Assembly: GCA_017474285.1 (NCBI GenBank)
Contig: JAFVHT010000027.1
Coordinates: 1 to 38,401, forward strand
Source: Acetobacter sp.
Lineage (GTDB): Bacteria > Pseudomonadota > Alphaproteobacteria > Acetobacterales > Acetobacteraceae
Length of the DNA stretch: 38,401 nucleotides
Direction of reading: 5' to 3'
The notes under the pieces were generated by a model that was given only the letters and a program-made list of their open reading frames with translations, made no database searches and had not been told where the DNA came from. The translations under genes were made by a program, and so were the position numbers. Below are positions 1-9,126 of the stretch, one piece after another. Positions within the stretch are counted from its first letter, which is position 1. Every line of letters starts with the position of its first letter.

Positions 1-396
1 ATACAACCTATTCTATCTCGTTTGTTTTTTTATTGAGATAAACAGATTAAAAAAAGAAATAAAAGAAGAAACTAGGGCAAGTGAGGGGCTATTCTTTACT
101 TTCTTTTTCAATAGCCCACCCAAGAGCAAGGATAAACCATGTCGGCACTGGCATGGCGCTAGCATGAGCGAAACAACAACATACCACTGTAAAAAATGTG
201 GGCATGATTGGTCTAACTCTTAAGCCTTTTTGTTTTTTAAGAAGGAGAAGAGGGTGCCTACGGGGGGGGGGAGGAGGACCCCTTAATTTTTGTATAAACA
301 CTTTTATAAGCACGCTTCTTCTTGACAAGAAACTTGACAAAAACACCGGGCAGGTATGAAGTGTAATTGTATAAAACATAGCGGAAAGGGAAGAGA
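1..396. other. Non-coding region upstream of the first aminotransferase
   Basis: No convincing gene is seen here. The minus-strand open frame over positions 89-379 is low-complexity, with a proline run that is simply the complement of a G tract, and it has no recognisable domain. Positions 262-271 are a run of ten G, about 125 bases before the downstream start codon. The last 20 bases carry a purine-rich ribosome-binding site for the next gene. A promoter is presumably present but I could not fix one with confidence. Confidence 0.5.
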
Positions 397-1599
397 GTGA
401 GTATCGTTTCTGATCGCCTCAATAAGATTAATCCAAGTCAAACTATTGCCATGGCAACGCGCGCGCGCGCGCTTAAAGCCGAAGGGCGCGATATTATTAG
501 TCTTTCTGTGGGCGAACCTGATTTTCCGACTCCGCACAATATTGCACAAGCTGCTATAAAAGCGATTGAAGCGGGAAAAACACGATACACCGATGTTGCT
601 GGCACACCAGAGTTACGCAAAGCCGTTGCTGAACGTTTTCGCCTTGATAGTGGGTTAGAGTATGCGCCGGAGGAAATTATTGTTTCTACAGGCGGAAAAC
701 AGGTGATTTATAATGCGATGATGGCGTCACTTAACCTGGGAGATGAAGCCATTATTCCTGCACCGTGTTGGGTTTCTTATCCTGATATTGTGACTTTAGC
801 GGGCGGCGTGCCTGTTGTGGTGCCTTGCCAGCGTCAAAATGGCTTTCGTTTAACGGCAGAACAACTTGAAGCCGCGATAACACCGCGTACCAAATGGTTT
901 TTTCTCAATTCTCCTTGTAATCCAACGGGTGTTGCCTATTCGGCAGAGCATTTGCGCCCGTTATGTGATGTCTTAGTGCGCCATCCGCATGTGTGGGTGT
1001 TTACTGATGATATTTACGCAAAATTGGTCTATGACGGTTTTCGTCCGGCAACTTTTGTAGAGGTTGAACCCTCACTTCGTAGTCGTACTGTCACGATGAA
1101 TGGTGTTTCTAAAGCCTATGCGATGACAGGCTGGCGTATTGGGTTTTCTGGTGCACCTGTGGAACTCACAAAGGCGATGAATAAATTACAGGGGCAATCA
1201 ACCTCAAATACGTGTTCTATTGCACAGGCTGCGGCTGTAGAGGCGTTAACCGGCCCGCAAGATTCGATCCATATTATGGTCAAAGCCTATCAAAAGCGGC
1301 GTAATATGGTTGTTGAAATGTTGCGTGAAGCAAAAGGGCTTTCGTGTGAAATGCCGCAAGGGGCTTTTTATGTTTTTGTTTGTGTAGAAGCCTGTTTAGG
1401 GAAAAAATCGGCAAAAGGGCATCTTTTAAGCACTGATAAAGATTTTGTGATGGCGCTTTTAGAAGAGGAAGGTGTTGCCACTGTACACGGTTCGGCGTTT
1501 ATGTTTCCCGGTTATATACGGGTTTCTTATGCTACTGATACAGAGAGCTTAAAAAACGCTTGTCTCCGTATTCAGCGTTTTTGTGCGGGTATTCAGTAA
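397..1599 (+). CDS. aspC: Class I PLP-dependent aminotransferase (aspartate aminotransferase type), copy 1
   Basis: A 400-residue fold-type I aminotransferase that probably moves the amino group between aspartate (or an aromatic amino acid) and 2-oxoglutarate, using PLP in the cytoplasm. The N-terminal SVGEPDFPTP, the NPTG motif, the Schiff-base lysine at residue 239 in SKAYAMTGWR and the phosphate-binding Arg247 are all visible. The start is GTG at 397, with the purine-rich site GGAAAGGGAAG just upstream. The ring-stacking Trp125 is preceded by Cys124, where the neighbouring paralogue and most type I-gamma enzymes have Tyr. It is followed 30 bp later by a clear paralogue in the same direction, so the two are probably co-transcribed. 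Substrate preference cannot be read from the sequence. Confidence 0.9.
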   Translation: MSIVSDRLNKINPSQTIAMATRARALKAEGRDIISLSVGEPDFPTPHNIAQAAIKAIEAGKTRYTDVAGTPELRKAVAERFRLDSGLEYAPEEIIVSTGGKQVIYNAMMASLNLGDEAIIPAPCWVSYPDIVTLAGGVPVVVPCQRQNGFRLTAEQLEAAITPRTKWFFLNSPCNPTGVAYSAEHLRPLCDVLVRHPHVWVFTDDIYAKLVYDGFRPATFVEVEPSLRSRTVTMNGVSKAYAMTGWRIGFSGAPVELTKAMNKLQGQSTSNTCSIAQAAAVEALTGPQDSIHIMVKAYQKRRNMVVEMLREAKGLSCEMPQGAFYVFVCVEACLGKKSAKGHLLSTDKDFVMALLEEEGVATVHGSAFMFPGYIRVSYATDTESLKNACLRIQRFCAGIQ

Positions 1600-1629
1600 G
1601 CGGGTTTTTAAGAGGGAATAGCGCCAAAA

Positions 1630-2835
1630 ATGAGCCGTGTTTTTGCCCAACGTTTGCAAGGCTTGCCCGCGCCTGCAACTATAGAAATGGCCCGTTATAC
1701 GCGTGCCTTGCAGGCAAAAGGATGCGATGTTATTTCCCTTGCTTTGGGTGAACCAGATTTTTCAACCCCACCTGTGGCGATAGAAGCCGCTTATAAGGCG
1801 GCTCAAGCAGGGCAAACGCGTTACCCACCTGTTGAAGGAATACTTGCGTTAAAAGAGGCGATTATCCGTAAATTTTCACGTGATAATGGGCTCAATTATA
1901 CCCTTGATGAAGTCATGGTTTCCAACGGGGGTAAGCAAGTTATTTTTAACGCCTTTATGGCAACGTTAAACGCGGGCGATGAAGTGGTGATTCCAGCCCC
2001 CTATTGGGTGAGTTATCCGTTGATCGCGCGTATGTTTGGGGCTGCCCCTGTTTTTGTTCCATGCCATGAGGAAAATGCTTTTCACTTACGGGCAGAAGCT
2101 CTTGCCGAAAAATTAACTCCGCGTACGCGGTGGGTGGTATTGAATTTTCCCAATAACCCAACAGGGGCAGTGTGTTCTGCTGAAGAACTTAAATTGATCG
2201 CACAGGTTTTACAAGATTATCCCCATGTGTGGATTCTCTCTGATGAAATTTACGAATATCTTGTGTCTGAAGGGATGCATTCTCCTTCTATTGCCGCTAT
2301 AGCGCCAGCGTTAAAAGAGCGAACGCTGACCGTCAACGGGGTTTCTAAAGCCTATGCTATGACGGGGTGGCGCATTGGTTTTGCAGGTGGTCCGGCAGAT
2401 TTAATTGCCACTATGAGATGTGCTCAGGGCAACGCGACTTCAGGTGTTTGTTCTATTGCCCAAGCTGCCGCAGCTGCGGCATTAGACGGACCAAAAGAAA
2501 TCGTGCAGCATATGGCGTCTGTTTACACGCGACGTCGTCAAATGGTTGTCCAAGCTTTACACGCGATTCCTGAATTAACTTGTGCTCTTCCTGAAGGGGC
2601 TTTTTACGCTTACCCGGGTGTTGCGCAATGTTTGGGACGTACAACGCCTGCGGGGCGCGTTCTCAAAACCGATCATGATGTCGCTATGGCTTTATTAGAA
2701 GAAGCCTTTGTTGCCACTGTGCCCGGTTGTGCTTTTGGTTTTTCACCCTATTTGCGTCTTTCTTGCGCTACGTCAGAAGAGGCGTTACAAGAAGCCTGCC
2801 AGCGTATCGCAACTTTTATTTCCCGTTTACAATAA
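1630..2835 (+). CDS. aspC: Class I PLP-dependent aminotransferase, tandem paralogue (copy 2)
   Basis: A 401-residue aminotransferase very similar along its whole length to the preceding gene, which implies a tandem duplication. It shares the LGEPDFSTP start, the NNPTG motif, the PLP lysine at residue 240 in SKAYAMTGWR, the following arginine and a carboxylate-binding arginine near the C-terminus (YLRLSCAT). It keeps the usual PYWVSY motif where copy 1 has PCWVSY. The two copies may therefore differ in substrate or rate; this is inference. The ATG start at 1630 lies 30 bp after the stop of copy 1. Typical length for the family, with no sign of decay. Confidence 0.9.
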   Translation: MSRVFAQRLQGLPAPATIEMARYTRALQAKGCDVISLALGEPDFSTPPVAIEAAYKAAQAGQTRYPPVEGILALKEAIIRKFSRDNGLNYTLDEVMVSNGGKQVIFNAFMATLNAGDEVVIPAPYWVSYPLIARMFGAAPVFVPCHEENAFHLRAEALAEKLTPRTRWVVLNFPNNPTGAVCSAEELKLIAQVLQDYPHVWILSDEIYEYLVSEGMHSPSIAAIAPALKERTLTVNGVSKAYAMTGWRIGFAGGPADLIATMRCAQGNATSGVCSIAQAAAAAALDGPKEIVQHMASVYTRRRQMVVQALHAIPELTCALPEGAFYAYPGVAQCLGRTTPAGRVLKTDHDVAMALLEEAFVATVPGCAFGFSPYLRLSCATSEEALQEACQRIATFISRLQ

Positions 2836-2987
2836 TTTTACGACTCATTTTAGGAAAAACATTTTTTATTGAGACTTAAGTACGAGTCGTTTGTAGATAG
2901 AACGCTAAAAATACGGCACCTGTTGGCTGTTATAGTGCTTGTGGAAAAATAAAACAAAATAAAAAATAAAAATCATCATATAAGGGC

Positions 2988-3016
2988 TTTACGCCACAGA
3001 TAAAACTTGCTATACA
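2988..3016 (+). promoter_or_regulatory. Sigma-70-type promoter for tRNA-Asn
   Basis: TTTACG at 2988-2993 and TATACA at 3011-3016 are separated by exactly 17 bases. This places a transcription start a few bases before the mature tRNA at 3030. Found by eye; the good spacing and position support it. Confidence 0.55.
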
Positions 3017-3029
3017 ATGGCAACGCTGT

Positions 3030-3105
3030 TCCCGAATAGCTCAGTTGGTAGAGCAAGCGACTGTTAATCGCTGGGTCGTAGGTTCGAGTCCTACTTCGGG
3101 AGCCA
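3030..3105 (+). tRNA. tRNA-Asn (GTT)
   Basis: A 76-base cloverleaf with an encoded CCA end. The acceptor stem TCCCGAA (3030-3036) pairs with TTCGGGA (3095-3101). The anticodon stem AGCGA/TCGCT encloses the loop CTGTTAA with anticodon GTT at 3063-3065. The T arm GTAGG-TTCGAGT-CCTAC is perfect. It decodes asparagine codons AAC and AAU. Confidence 0.97.
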
Positions 3106-3167
3106 CTTTTTCCTAAAAAATAAATTTGTAAGCAAAATTAATATAAGGTTTGACCTATTGTGGGTAT

Positions 3168-3197
3168 AAAAAGAGGGCTATTGAAGCTCTTTTTTTG
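3168..3197. terminator. Bidirectional intrinsic terminator between tRNA-Asn and panC
   Basis: A hairpin pairs AGAG(G)GCT with AGCTCT around a short ATTGA loop. It is flanked by an A-run on the left and seven T on the right, so it can end transcription of tRNA-Asn on the plus strand and of panC on the minus strand. Confidence 0.6.
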
Positions 3198-3250
3198 TTT
3201 TAGACGAGTTTAATTGGCAGGAATATTTTTGTAAGTTTCAAGATATCGGC

Positions 3251-4090
3251 TTAAAACAGGGGTCTATTATCAATAAGCCGAATATTTCCGAGACTCGCTG
3301 CCACAAATAAACGGGTATGAGGTTCGGCTTTCTCGGCTATCTCCAAAGTTTCTTCTTTTCGTAATTCGAGGTAATGGACAACAAATCCGGCATTTTCAAG
3401 GGTTGTGCGGCACGCGGCTAAAGTTGAATGGACGGTTTGTCCTGTGCGTAACTCTTTAATATAAACTGTAAGCGCAGCGGGAAGTTGCGCGGCTTGGCAA
3501 CGTTGTTCAGGTGTTAAGCGTCGATTACGAGAGGAGAGGGCAAGTCCATCAGCCTCACGTTGTGTAGGGACAGGGAGGATTTCAACGGGGATGTTCAAAT
3601 CTTTGACAAGGCGGCGAATAAGGCAGAGTTGTTGATAGTCTTTTTCACCAAATGTAGCAATATCAGCGCTGCTTTGGAGTAATAATTTCGTAACAATCGT
3701 GGCAACCCCTTCAAAATGCCCGGGTCTATAGGCACCGCAAAGCATAGTATCAAGGTAAGCAACAGAAACGCTCGTTGAAAAACCTTGAGGGTACATATCT
3801 TTTTCATGGGGGATATAAACCGCGTCAACGTAACCTGTTTGTTGTAAGAGAAAAATATCAGTTTCGTGGGTACGAGGGTAAAGACGGAAATCTTCTGCGT
3901 TATTAAATTGGGTGGGATTGACAAAAATTGTGACAATTTTTCGCGAGGCTTTGCCCTCAAGTGCCTTGATAAGAGCAAGATGTCCATCATGTAATGCGCC
4001 CATAGTTGGCGTTAAGCCAATGTGTTCGCCTTGTTTGTGCCATTGGGTGACGAGCTCTCTTAACGCAATGGGGGAGGTGACAATGTGCAT
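3251..4090 (-). CDS. panC: Pantothenate synthetase (pantoate--beta-alanine ligase)
   Basis: A 279-residue protein of standard length that joins pantoate and beta-alanine with ATP cleavage to make pantothenate, the coenzyme A precursor. Diagnostic features are the PTMGALHDGH motif near residue 30 (the ATP-binding HIGH-like site of the nucleotidyltransferase fold), FVNPTQF, the GEKDYQQL segment and the C-terminal LSSRNRRL (KMSKS-like loop). The ATG at 4090 is preceded by AAAAGG at 7 bases. It stands alone on the minus strand, with no panB or panD in the window, and diverges from dnaE. Confidence 0.96.
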   Translation of the reverse strand: MHIVTSPIALRELVTQWHKQGEHIGLTPTMGALHDGHLALIKALEGKASRKIVTIFVNPTQFNNAEDFRLYPRTHETDIFLLQQTGYVDAVYIPHEKDMYPQGFSTSVSVAYLDTMLCGAYRPGHFEGVATIVTKLLLQSSADIATFGEKDYQQLCLIRRLVKDLNIPVEILPVPTQREADGLALSSRNRRLTPEQRCQAAQLPAALTVYIKELRTGQTVHSTLAACRTTLENAGFVVHYLELRKEETLEIAEKAEPHTRLFVAASLGNIRLIDNRPLF

Positions 4091-4242
4091 AGAACAGCCT
4101 TTTATAAAGTGATAAAAACAAGAAATTATAAAGCTCTTGTGGTGTGTTTGAAACCTATCGTTAAAGCAAGCGGTAAAAACGATATAATATAATAATTCTA
4201 TGAAAATAGAGGCGGTTTTCTGCTGGAATTGTGGAAATAAAT

Positions 4243-7200
4243 ATGAAAGACGGTTTTGTTCATCTTCGTGTTCATTCGGCTTATTCTTTAAGCCAAGGGG
4301 CTATTCGTGTACCAGAAATTGTAGCGATGGCAAAAGAGATGCGTATGCCCGCCGTGGCTTTGGCTGATACAGGGAATTTATTTGGAGCTTTAGAGTTTTC
4401 TCAATATTGTGCCGATGGTGGGATTCAGCCAATTATCGGGTGCCAAATCGGACTTTCTGCTCACAATACAAATCGTGAAGCAAAACCCGATATGCCCTCT
4501 GAACCTATTGTGCTGTTGGCACAAAACGCGGAAGGGCTTTTAAATCTTCAGTTTTTATCGTCAAAAGGCTTTCAAGAATCGGATCCGGCAGACCCTAAAA
4601 TTGATCTTTCTCTGTTATGTGAAAAATCACAAGGGTTGATTTTGTTGACAGGTGGCTCACGTGGACCCTTATTTTCAAGGCTTGCCGAAGGGCAGAAAGG
4701 GGAAGCCGAACGCTGGCTTGCGTGTGTGCGGGAAGCGTTTTCAGATAGGCTTATGATCGAAATACACCGCCATGGTCAGGCTTTAGAAAAGGTGATAGAG
4801 CCGGCATTGTTGACGCTTGCTGATGCGTTTGATTTACCTCTTGTTGCAACCAATGAGTGTTTTTTTGCGACGCCTGATATGTATGGGGCACATGATGCGC
4901 TGATTTGTATTGCACAGGGGTGTACTGTAGAAGAGCGCGATCGCTTTCGTGTAACGCCGGAACATTGGTTTAAGCCCCCTGACATGATGCGGGCTCTTTT
5001 TGCGGATTTACCCGAAGCCTGCGATAATACGCTTGAAATTGCGCGGCGTTGCGCTGTTAAAGTGGAAACATGTAAGCCGTTATTGCCTGTTTGCCCTAAA
5101 GTGCGTGTTGGAACGACAGAAGACGAAACATTACACCTCATGGCCCGCGAGGGGTTAGACAACCGTTTCAAAAATAGGCCACTTCAAGAAGAAACACGTA
5201 AACTCTACACCGAACGCTTATCGTTTGAACTAGATGTTATTTCTCGTATGGGGTTTGCAGGTTATTTTTTAATCGTGGCAGATTTTATTCAATGGGCGAA
5301 AGCCCATGATATCCCTGTTGGACCAGGGCGTGGATCAGGGGCTGGGTCTTTGGTGGCATGGGCATTGACGATTACAGATATTGATCCTATCCCGTTTCAT
5401 TTGTTGTTTGAGCGTTTTCTCAATCCAGAACGTGTGTCTATGCCCGATTTTGATATTGATTTTTGCCAGCATAGACGTGATGAGGTGATCGCCTATGTTC
5501 GGCAAGAATATGGGGTAGATCGCGTCGCACAAATTATTACGTTTGGAAAATTACAAGCACGTGCTGCAGTGCGTGATGTTGGGCGGGTGTTAGGGCAACC
5601 TTACGGTATGGTCAACCGTGTTGCTGAACTTATTCCCAATAATCCTGCTAAGCCTGTCATGTTGAAAGAAGCAATTACAGGCGAGCCAAAACTTCAAGAA
5701 ATGTACGATAGCAACGAAACGTTGCGGCATCTTTTAGACATAGCGCAACAAATTGAAGGGCTTTTTCGCCATGCTAGTACGCATGCGGCAGGGATTGTGA
5801 TAGGCAATAAATCCTTAGAAGAACTTGTGCCTCTCTATCGTGATCCAAAAAGCGATATGTTGGTGACTCAATATAATATGAAATTTGTTGAACAAGCCGG
5901 ATTGGTGAAGTTTGATTTTCTGGGGTTAGCGACATTAACTGTTTTGAAACGAGGGGTTGATTTTATCCGAAGCATGGGGGAGGAAGTTAATCTCAGCACT
6001 ATTCCTTTAGATGATAAAGCGACGTATGAGATGTTAAGCCGGGGGGATACGGCGGGCGTATTCCAGTTTGAAGGGGCGGGCATGCGTGATGTTCTTAAAC
6101 AAATGCGCCCGACAAGAATTGAAGATCTCATTGCAGCGGTGGCTTTATATCGTCCGGGTCCTATGGCACATATTCCAGACTATTGTCGGCGTAAACATGG
6201 GGAGGCTTGGGTACCGCCACACGAAGAAATTCGGGATATTTTGGCTGAGACCTACGGCATTATGGTCTATCAAGAACAAGTTATGCAAATTGCCCAAAAA
6301 ATGGCGGGTTATAGCCTTGGTGAAGCGGATTTACTTCGTCGTGCTATGGGTAAAAAAATTCGTAAAGAAATGGACCAACAACGCGCTATTTTTACAGAGG
6401 GAGCTGTACGGCGTGGTATTGATCAAGCAAAAGCCGTTGAAGTTTTTGAATTGATGGCAAAATTTGCTGATTACGGATTTAACAAATCCCATGCGGCTGC
6501 TTATGCATTTCTCTCGTACCAAACAGCATGGATGAAAGCAAATTATCCTGTGGCTTTTTTGGCAGCGCGTCTATCGGTTGATCGTGAAAAAACAGAGAAA
6601 TTAGCGGCTTTGTGGCAAGAGGCGGAACGAATGGGGATTACCATACTTCCGCCAGATATTAACCAATCAGAGGCTGATTTTGCTGTCGAACGGCAAGAAA
6701 ATGGGGAATACGCTATTCGTTATGCCTTAGCTGCGATTAAAAGAGTTGGCTTTGGCGCTATGGAAACATTGGTGCGTTTACGTGGCGATAAACCTTTTTC
6801 TGGGATTACTGATTTTGCAAATCGTATTGATCCACACCATATGAACCGCATGCAGCTTGAAAATATGGCAAAAGCGGGTGTTTTTGATAGTTTAGTTGCC
6901 AATAGGGCGCAGGTTTTTCGTTCAGCAGATGTTATTTTGCGGTGGGCGCATAGTCAGGCACAAGAAGCGGCATCCGGGCAAATAGGTCTTTTTGCTGAAA
7001 CGAGTCCTGCGCATTCTTTACGGTTAGAAACAGGAGCAGAGTGGTTAGAATTTGAAAAAATGGCTATGGAGGCTGAAGCTATAGGTTTTCATATGACTGC
7101 ACACCCTCTTGATTCCTACAAATCTATGATGCAGAGGTTAAAAGTCGTCTCTTCGTCTCAATTATTGGCAGCTGTAGAAGCAGGAGTAGAGCGTGTTAAA

Positions 7201-7668
7201 ATTGCTGGATGTGTTGTTGATAAAAAAGAGAGACCAACGCCAAAGGGGAAAATGGCGTGGGTGCGCTTGTCTGACGCTTCGGGTGGGTGTGAGGTTACTG
7301 TATTTTCTGAATTATTGCCACGTGTGCGGGAACACCTTGTAGCGGGTGTTGCTGTTTTGGTAACAGCAGAGGCGAGATTAGACGGGGAAACCTTACGGAT
7401 AACCGCAAGTGATATTGTCACATTAGAGGAAACGGCGGCTAAAGAGCAAAGTAAACTGCGTATTGCGCTCAATTCTGATATAGCGCTTCAGTCTTTACCG
7501 TCTTTATTGGAAAGTGCCAAAGGCGGGGAAGGGCGTGTTGCTTTGTTATTACGTCTTTCTGAAACGCGTGATGTGGAAATTCGTTTGAGAGGGAAATATT
7601 GCGTAACACCGATTCTAAGCCAGAAATTACGATTAGTGCCCGGGGTACAGCGCGTAGAATACACGTAA
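4243..7668 (+). CDS. dnaE: DNA polymerase III subunit alpha
   Basis: The replicative polymerase catalytic subunit, about 1141 residues, typical of DnaE1. Visible in order are the N-terminal PHP domain (FVHLRVHSAYSL), the palm domain with catalytic aspartates in PDFDIDF at about residues 402-406, GPGRGSGAGS just before it, the fingers/helix-hairpin-helix region, and a beta-clamp-binding motif QIGLF at residues 913-917. A C-terminal OB-fold follows (KIAGCVVDKKERPTPKGKMA). I chose ATG 4243 because GGAA sits 6 bases upstream. An in-frame GTG at 4231 has the same element only 2 bases away. The gene stands alone and is intact. Confidence 0.97.
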   Translation: MKDGFVHLRVHSAYSLSQGAIRVPEIVAMAKEMRMPAVALADTGNLFGALEFSQYCADGGIQPIIGCQIGLSAHNTNREAKPDMPSEPIVLLAQNAEGLLNLQFLSSKGFQESDPADPKIDLSLLCEKSQGLILLTGGSRGPLFSRLAEGQKGEAERWLACVREAFSDRLMIEIHRHGQALEKVIEPALLTLADAFDLPLVATNECFFATPDMYGAHDALICIAQGCTVEERDRFRVTPEHWFKPPDMMRALFADLPEACDNTLEIARRCAVKVETCKPLLPVCPKVRVGTTEDETLHLMAREGLDNRFKNRPLQEETRKLYTERLSFELDVISRMGFAGYFLIVADFIQWAKAHDIPVGPGRGSGAGSLVAWALTITDIDPIPFHLLFERFLNPERVSMPDFDIDFCQHRRDEVIAYVRQEYGVDRVAQIITFGKLQARAAVRDVGRVLGQPYGMVNRVAELIPNNPAKPVMLKEAITGEPKLQEMYDSNETLRHLLDIAQQIEGLFRHASTHAAGIVIGNKSLEELVPLYRDPKSDMLVTQYNMKFVEQAGLVKFDFLGLATLTVLKRGVDFIRSMGEEVNLSTIPLDDKATYEMLSRGDTAGVFQFEGAGMRDVLKQMRPTRIEDLIAAVALYRPGPMAHIPDYCRRKHGEAWVPPHEEIRDILAETYGIMVYQEQVMQIAQKMAGYSLGEADLLRRAMGKKIRKEMDQQRAIFTEGAVRRGIDQAKAVEVFELMAKFADYGFNKSHAAAYAFLSYQTAWMKANYPVAFLAARLSVDREKTEKLAALWQEAERMGITILPPDINQSEADFAVERQENGEYAIRYALAAIKRVGFGAMETLVRLRGDKPFSGITDFANRIDPHHMNRMQLENMAKAGVFDSLVANRAQVFRSADVILRWAHSQAQEAASGQIGLFAETSPAHSLRLETGAEWLEFEKMAMEAEAIGFHMTAHPLDSYKSMMQRLKVVSSSQLLAAVEAGVERVKIAGCVVDKKERPTPKGKMAWVRLSDASGGCEVTVFSELLPRVREHLVAGVAVLVTAEARLDGETLRITASDIVTLEETAAKEQSKLRIALNSDIALQSLPSLLESAKGGEGRVALLLRLSETRDVEIRLRGKYCVTPILSQKLRLVPGVQRVEYT

Positions 7669-7809
7669 AATATTTTATGCTTGCTGGAATATAAGGGCAG
7701 CGTTTCGTGATATATGTCATAGTCGAACTTGATGAGTTTATGCTAAAAGCGTGTGTTTATATGTGATCAGACGCAACAAACCTAAGCGTTTTTGGATGGA
7801 GGAAATATC

Positions 7810-8931
7810 ATGCAGGTGGCGACACAAACCCAACAAGAGAACCAAGAAGATTTAATGTTACATTGCGACCTTCGGCAGGTCGATTGTGATCCTAATTTTT
7901 GGTACCCTGTCGCATGGTCAGCGAAAGTAAAGCATGGTAAGGCGTTTGCAGCGCGTTATGGGGAGCAGCCTATTGTGCTTGTTCGTCCGAATCATGGTCC
8001 TATTTATGCTTTAGAAGATAGATGTGCCCATCGGCAAGTGCCTTTGAGTAAGGGGGTTGTTGATAAAGAAGGGTGTATTAAATGTTGTTACCATGGCTGG
8101 GCTTTTGATAATCGGGGGCAATGTGTTACCGTTCCGTATCTTAGCCGTGAAGATGTCGGGCGTCCTGTGCGTGTTTATCCGTGCCGTGAAAAAGGCGGAC
8201 TCGTTTTTGTTTTTCCGGGAGATCCGGCTTTAGCGGACAAAGTGCCATTGCCTAATTTGGCACAAGTTGACAATCCTGAGTATAAAACGCGCCAATTTAG
8301 CCCACGCTTAAAATGCCATTACACCTTTATGCATGAAAACTTGATGGATATGAATCATCAGTTTTTGCATCGTCGCCAAATGGGGTATATTAACGCGCGT
8401 TTTCTAGGGCAAGAAAAGGGCGACAACTTTGTTGAGGCGCGTTATAGTTTTGCACGGAGTCGTGGAAAACAACCTTTAGCAGAGAGGTTAATTTTTGGGC
8501 CTCATTATGATTTAGAGGGGCGGGAGCAACCGATTGAAGAAGTTGTTTCTATTCGTACAACCTACCCGTATCAAACTCTTCAAATTCACGATAAAGACGG
8601 TGATCTGGTCATGGATTTGTGGGCGTGTTATTTGCCTATTGGGAAAACACAGCACATTACACAAGCTTTTGGTTTGTTATCGGTGAAGAAACCTCAATTC
8701 GCGTTCTTACTTGATCTCGCTTGGCCTGTTTTGGGTGTTTTCACACATCGTATTTTTGAAGAAGACCGTGAAATTGTGGAAATGGAACAAAAAGCGTGGC
8801 GTGAACTTGGTGGGGATCACAATATTGAGGTTTTCCCTGTGATCAAGAAACTGCGTCATTTATTAGCAACACATGGCGTTCCTAATCCGTATGCTCATCG
8901 CTGTTGTGATAAGTCTTGTGACAAATCCTAA
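7810..8931 (+). CDS. Rieske [2Fe-2S] non-heme iron oxygenase, alpha-type subunit, substrate unknown
   Basis: A 373-residue aromatic-ring-hydroxylating-type oxygenase. The Rieske cluster ligands are Cys72-x-His74 and Cys92-x2-His95 (CAHR ... CCYHGW). The mononuclear iron site is NLMDMNHQFLH, with His183 and His187, and the third ligand is probably the Asp of EEDREIVE near residue 310. The start ATG at 7810 is fixed by TGGAGGAA six bases upstream; an in-frame TTG at 7792 is less likely. No ferredoxin, reductase or beta subunit is adjacent, so electrons must come from elsewhere. Substrates of this family range from aromatics to sterols, choline-like amines and chlorophyll derivatives. The sequence alone does not decide. 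Confidence 0.85.
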   Translation: MQVATQTQQENQEDLMLHCDLRQVDCDPNFWYPVAWSAKVKHGKAFAARYGEQPIVLVRPNHGPIYALEDRCAHRQVPLSKGVVDKEGCIKCCYHGWAFDNRGQCVTVPYLSREDVGRPVRVYPCREKGGLVFVFPGDPALADKVPLPNLAQVDNPEYKTRQFSPRLKCHYTFMHENLMDMNHQFLHRRQMGYINARFLGQEKGDNFVEARYSFARSRGKQPLAERLIFGPHYDLEGREQPIEEVVSIRTTYPYQTLQIHDKDGDLVMDLWACYLPIGKTQHITQAFGLLSVKKPQFAFLLDLAWPVLGVFTHRIFEEDREIVEMEQKAWRELGGDHNIEVFPVIKKLRHLLATHGVPNPYAHRCCDKSCDKS

Positions 8932-9004
8932 TGACTTTTTTTTGAACAAGAAGTATTTTTGTAATTTCTTGTTGCTTGTATTGGGAAAAACCGTCATATA
9001 ACAA

Positions 9005-9126
9005 GAACCCCAACCTCGTGAGAGGTTGGGATAACACACGCAGGGTCTACCATTTCTGGTGTTCGGTTATGTTATCGAATAGTACCTTGCGGAGGATTAA
9101 CCAGATTAAGGTAGGATATAATAGTT
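9005..9126 (+). promoter_or_regulatory. Structured leader of rpsB, candidate S2 autoregulatory element
   Basis: Three pairings are visible. CCCAACCTC/GAGGTTGGG (9009-9017 with 9022-9030) closes a GTGA tetraloop. GATAACA (9030-9036) pairs with TGTTATC (9070-9076) around an inner ACCA-TTTC-TGGT hairpin. TACCTT (9083-9088) pairs with AAGGTA (9108-9113), next to the AGGA ribosome-binding site. Pairing in the last stem would partly hide the ribosome-binding site. In other Proteobacteria S2 is known to repress rpsB-tsf through the rpsB leader; this leader looks suited to that, but the role here is inferred. Confidence 0.5.

Noticed and set aside
89..379. Minus-strand open frame of 96 codons before the first aminotransferase
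   Set aside because: Low-complexity, with the poly-proline part being the complement of a G tract; no ribosome-binding site or domain.
8945..8973. Inverted repeat AACAAGAA/TTCTTGTT after the Rieske gene, considered as a terminator
   Set aside because: The T-run lies before the hairpin, not after it, and the loop is 13 bases long.
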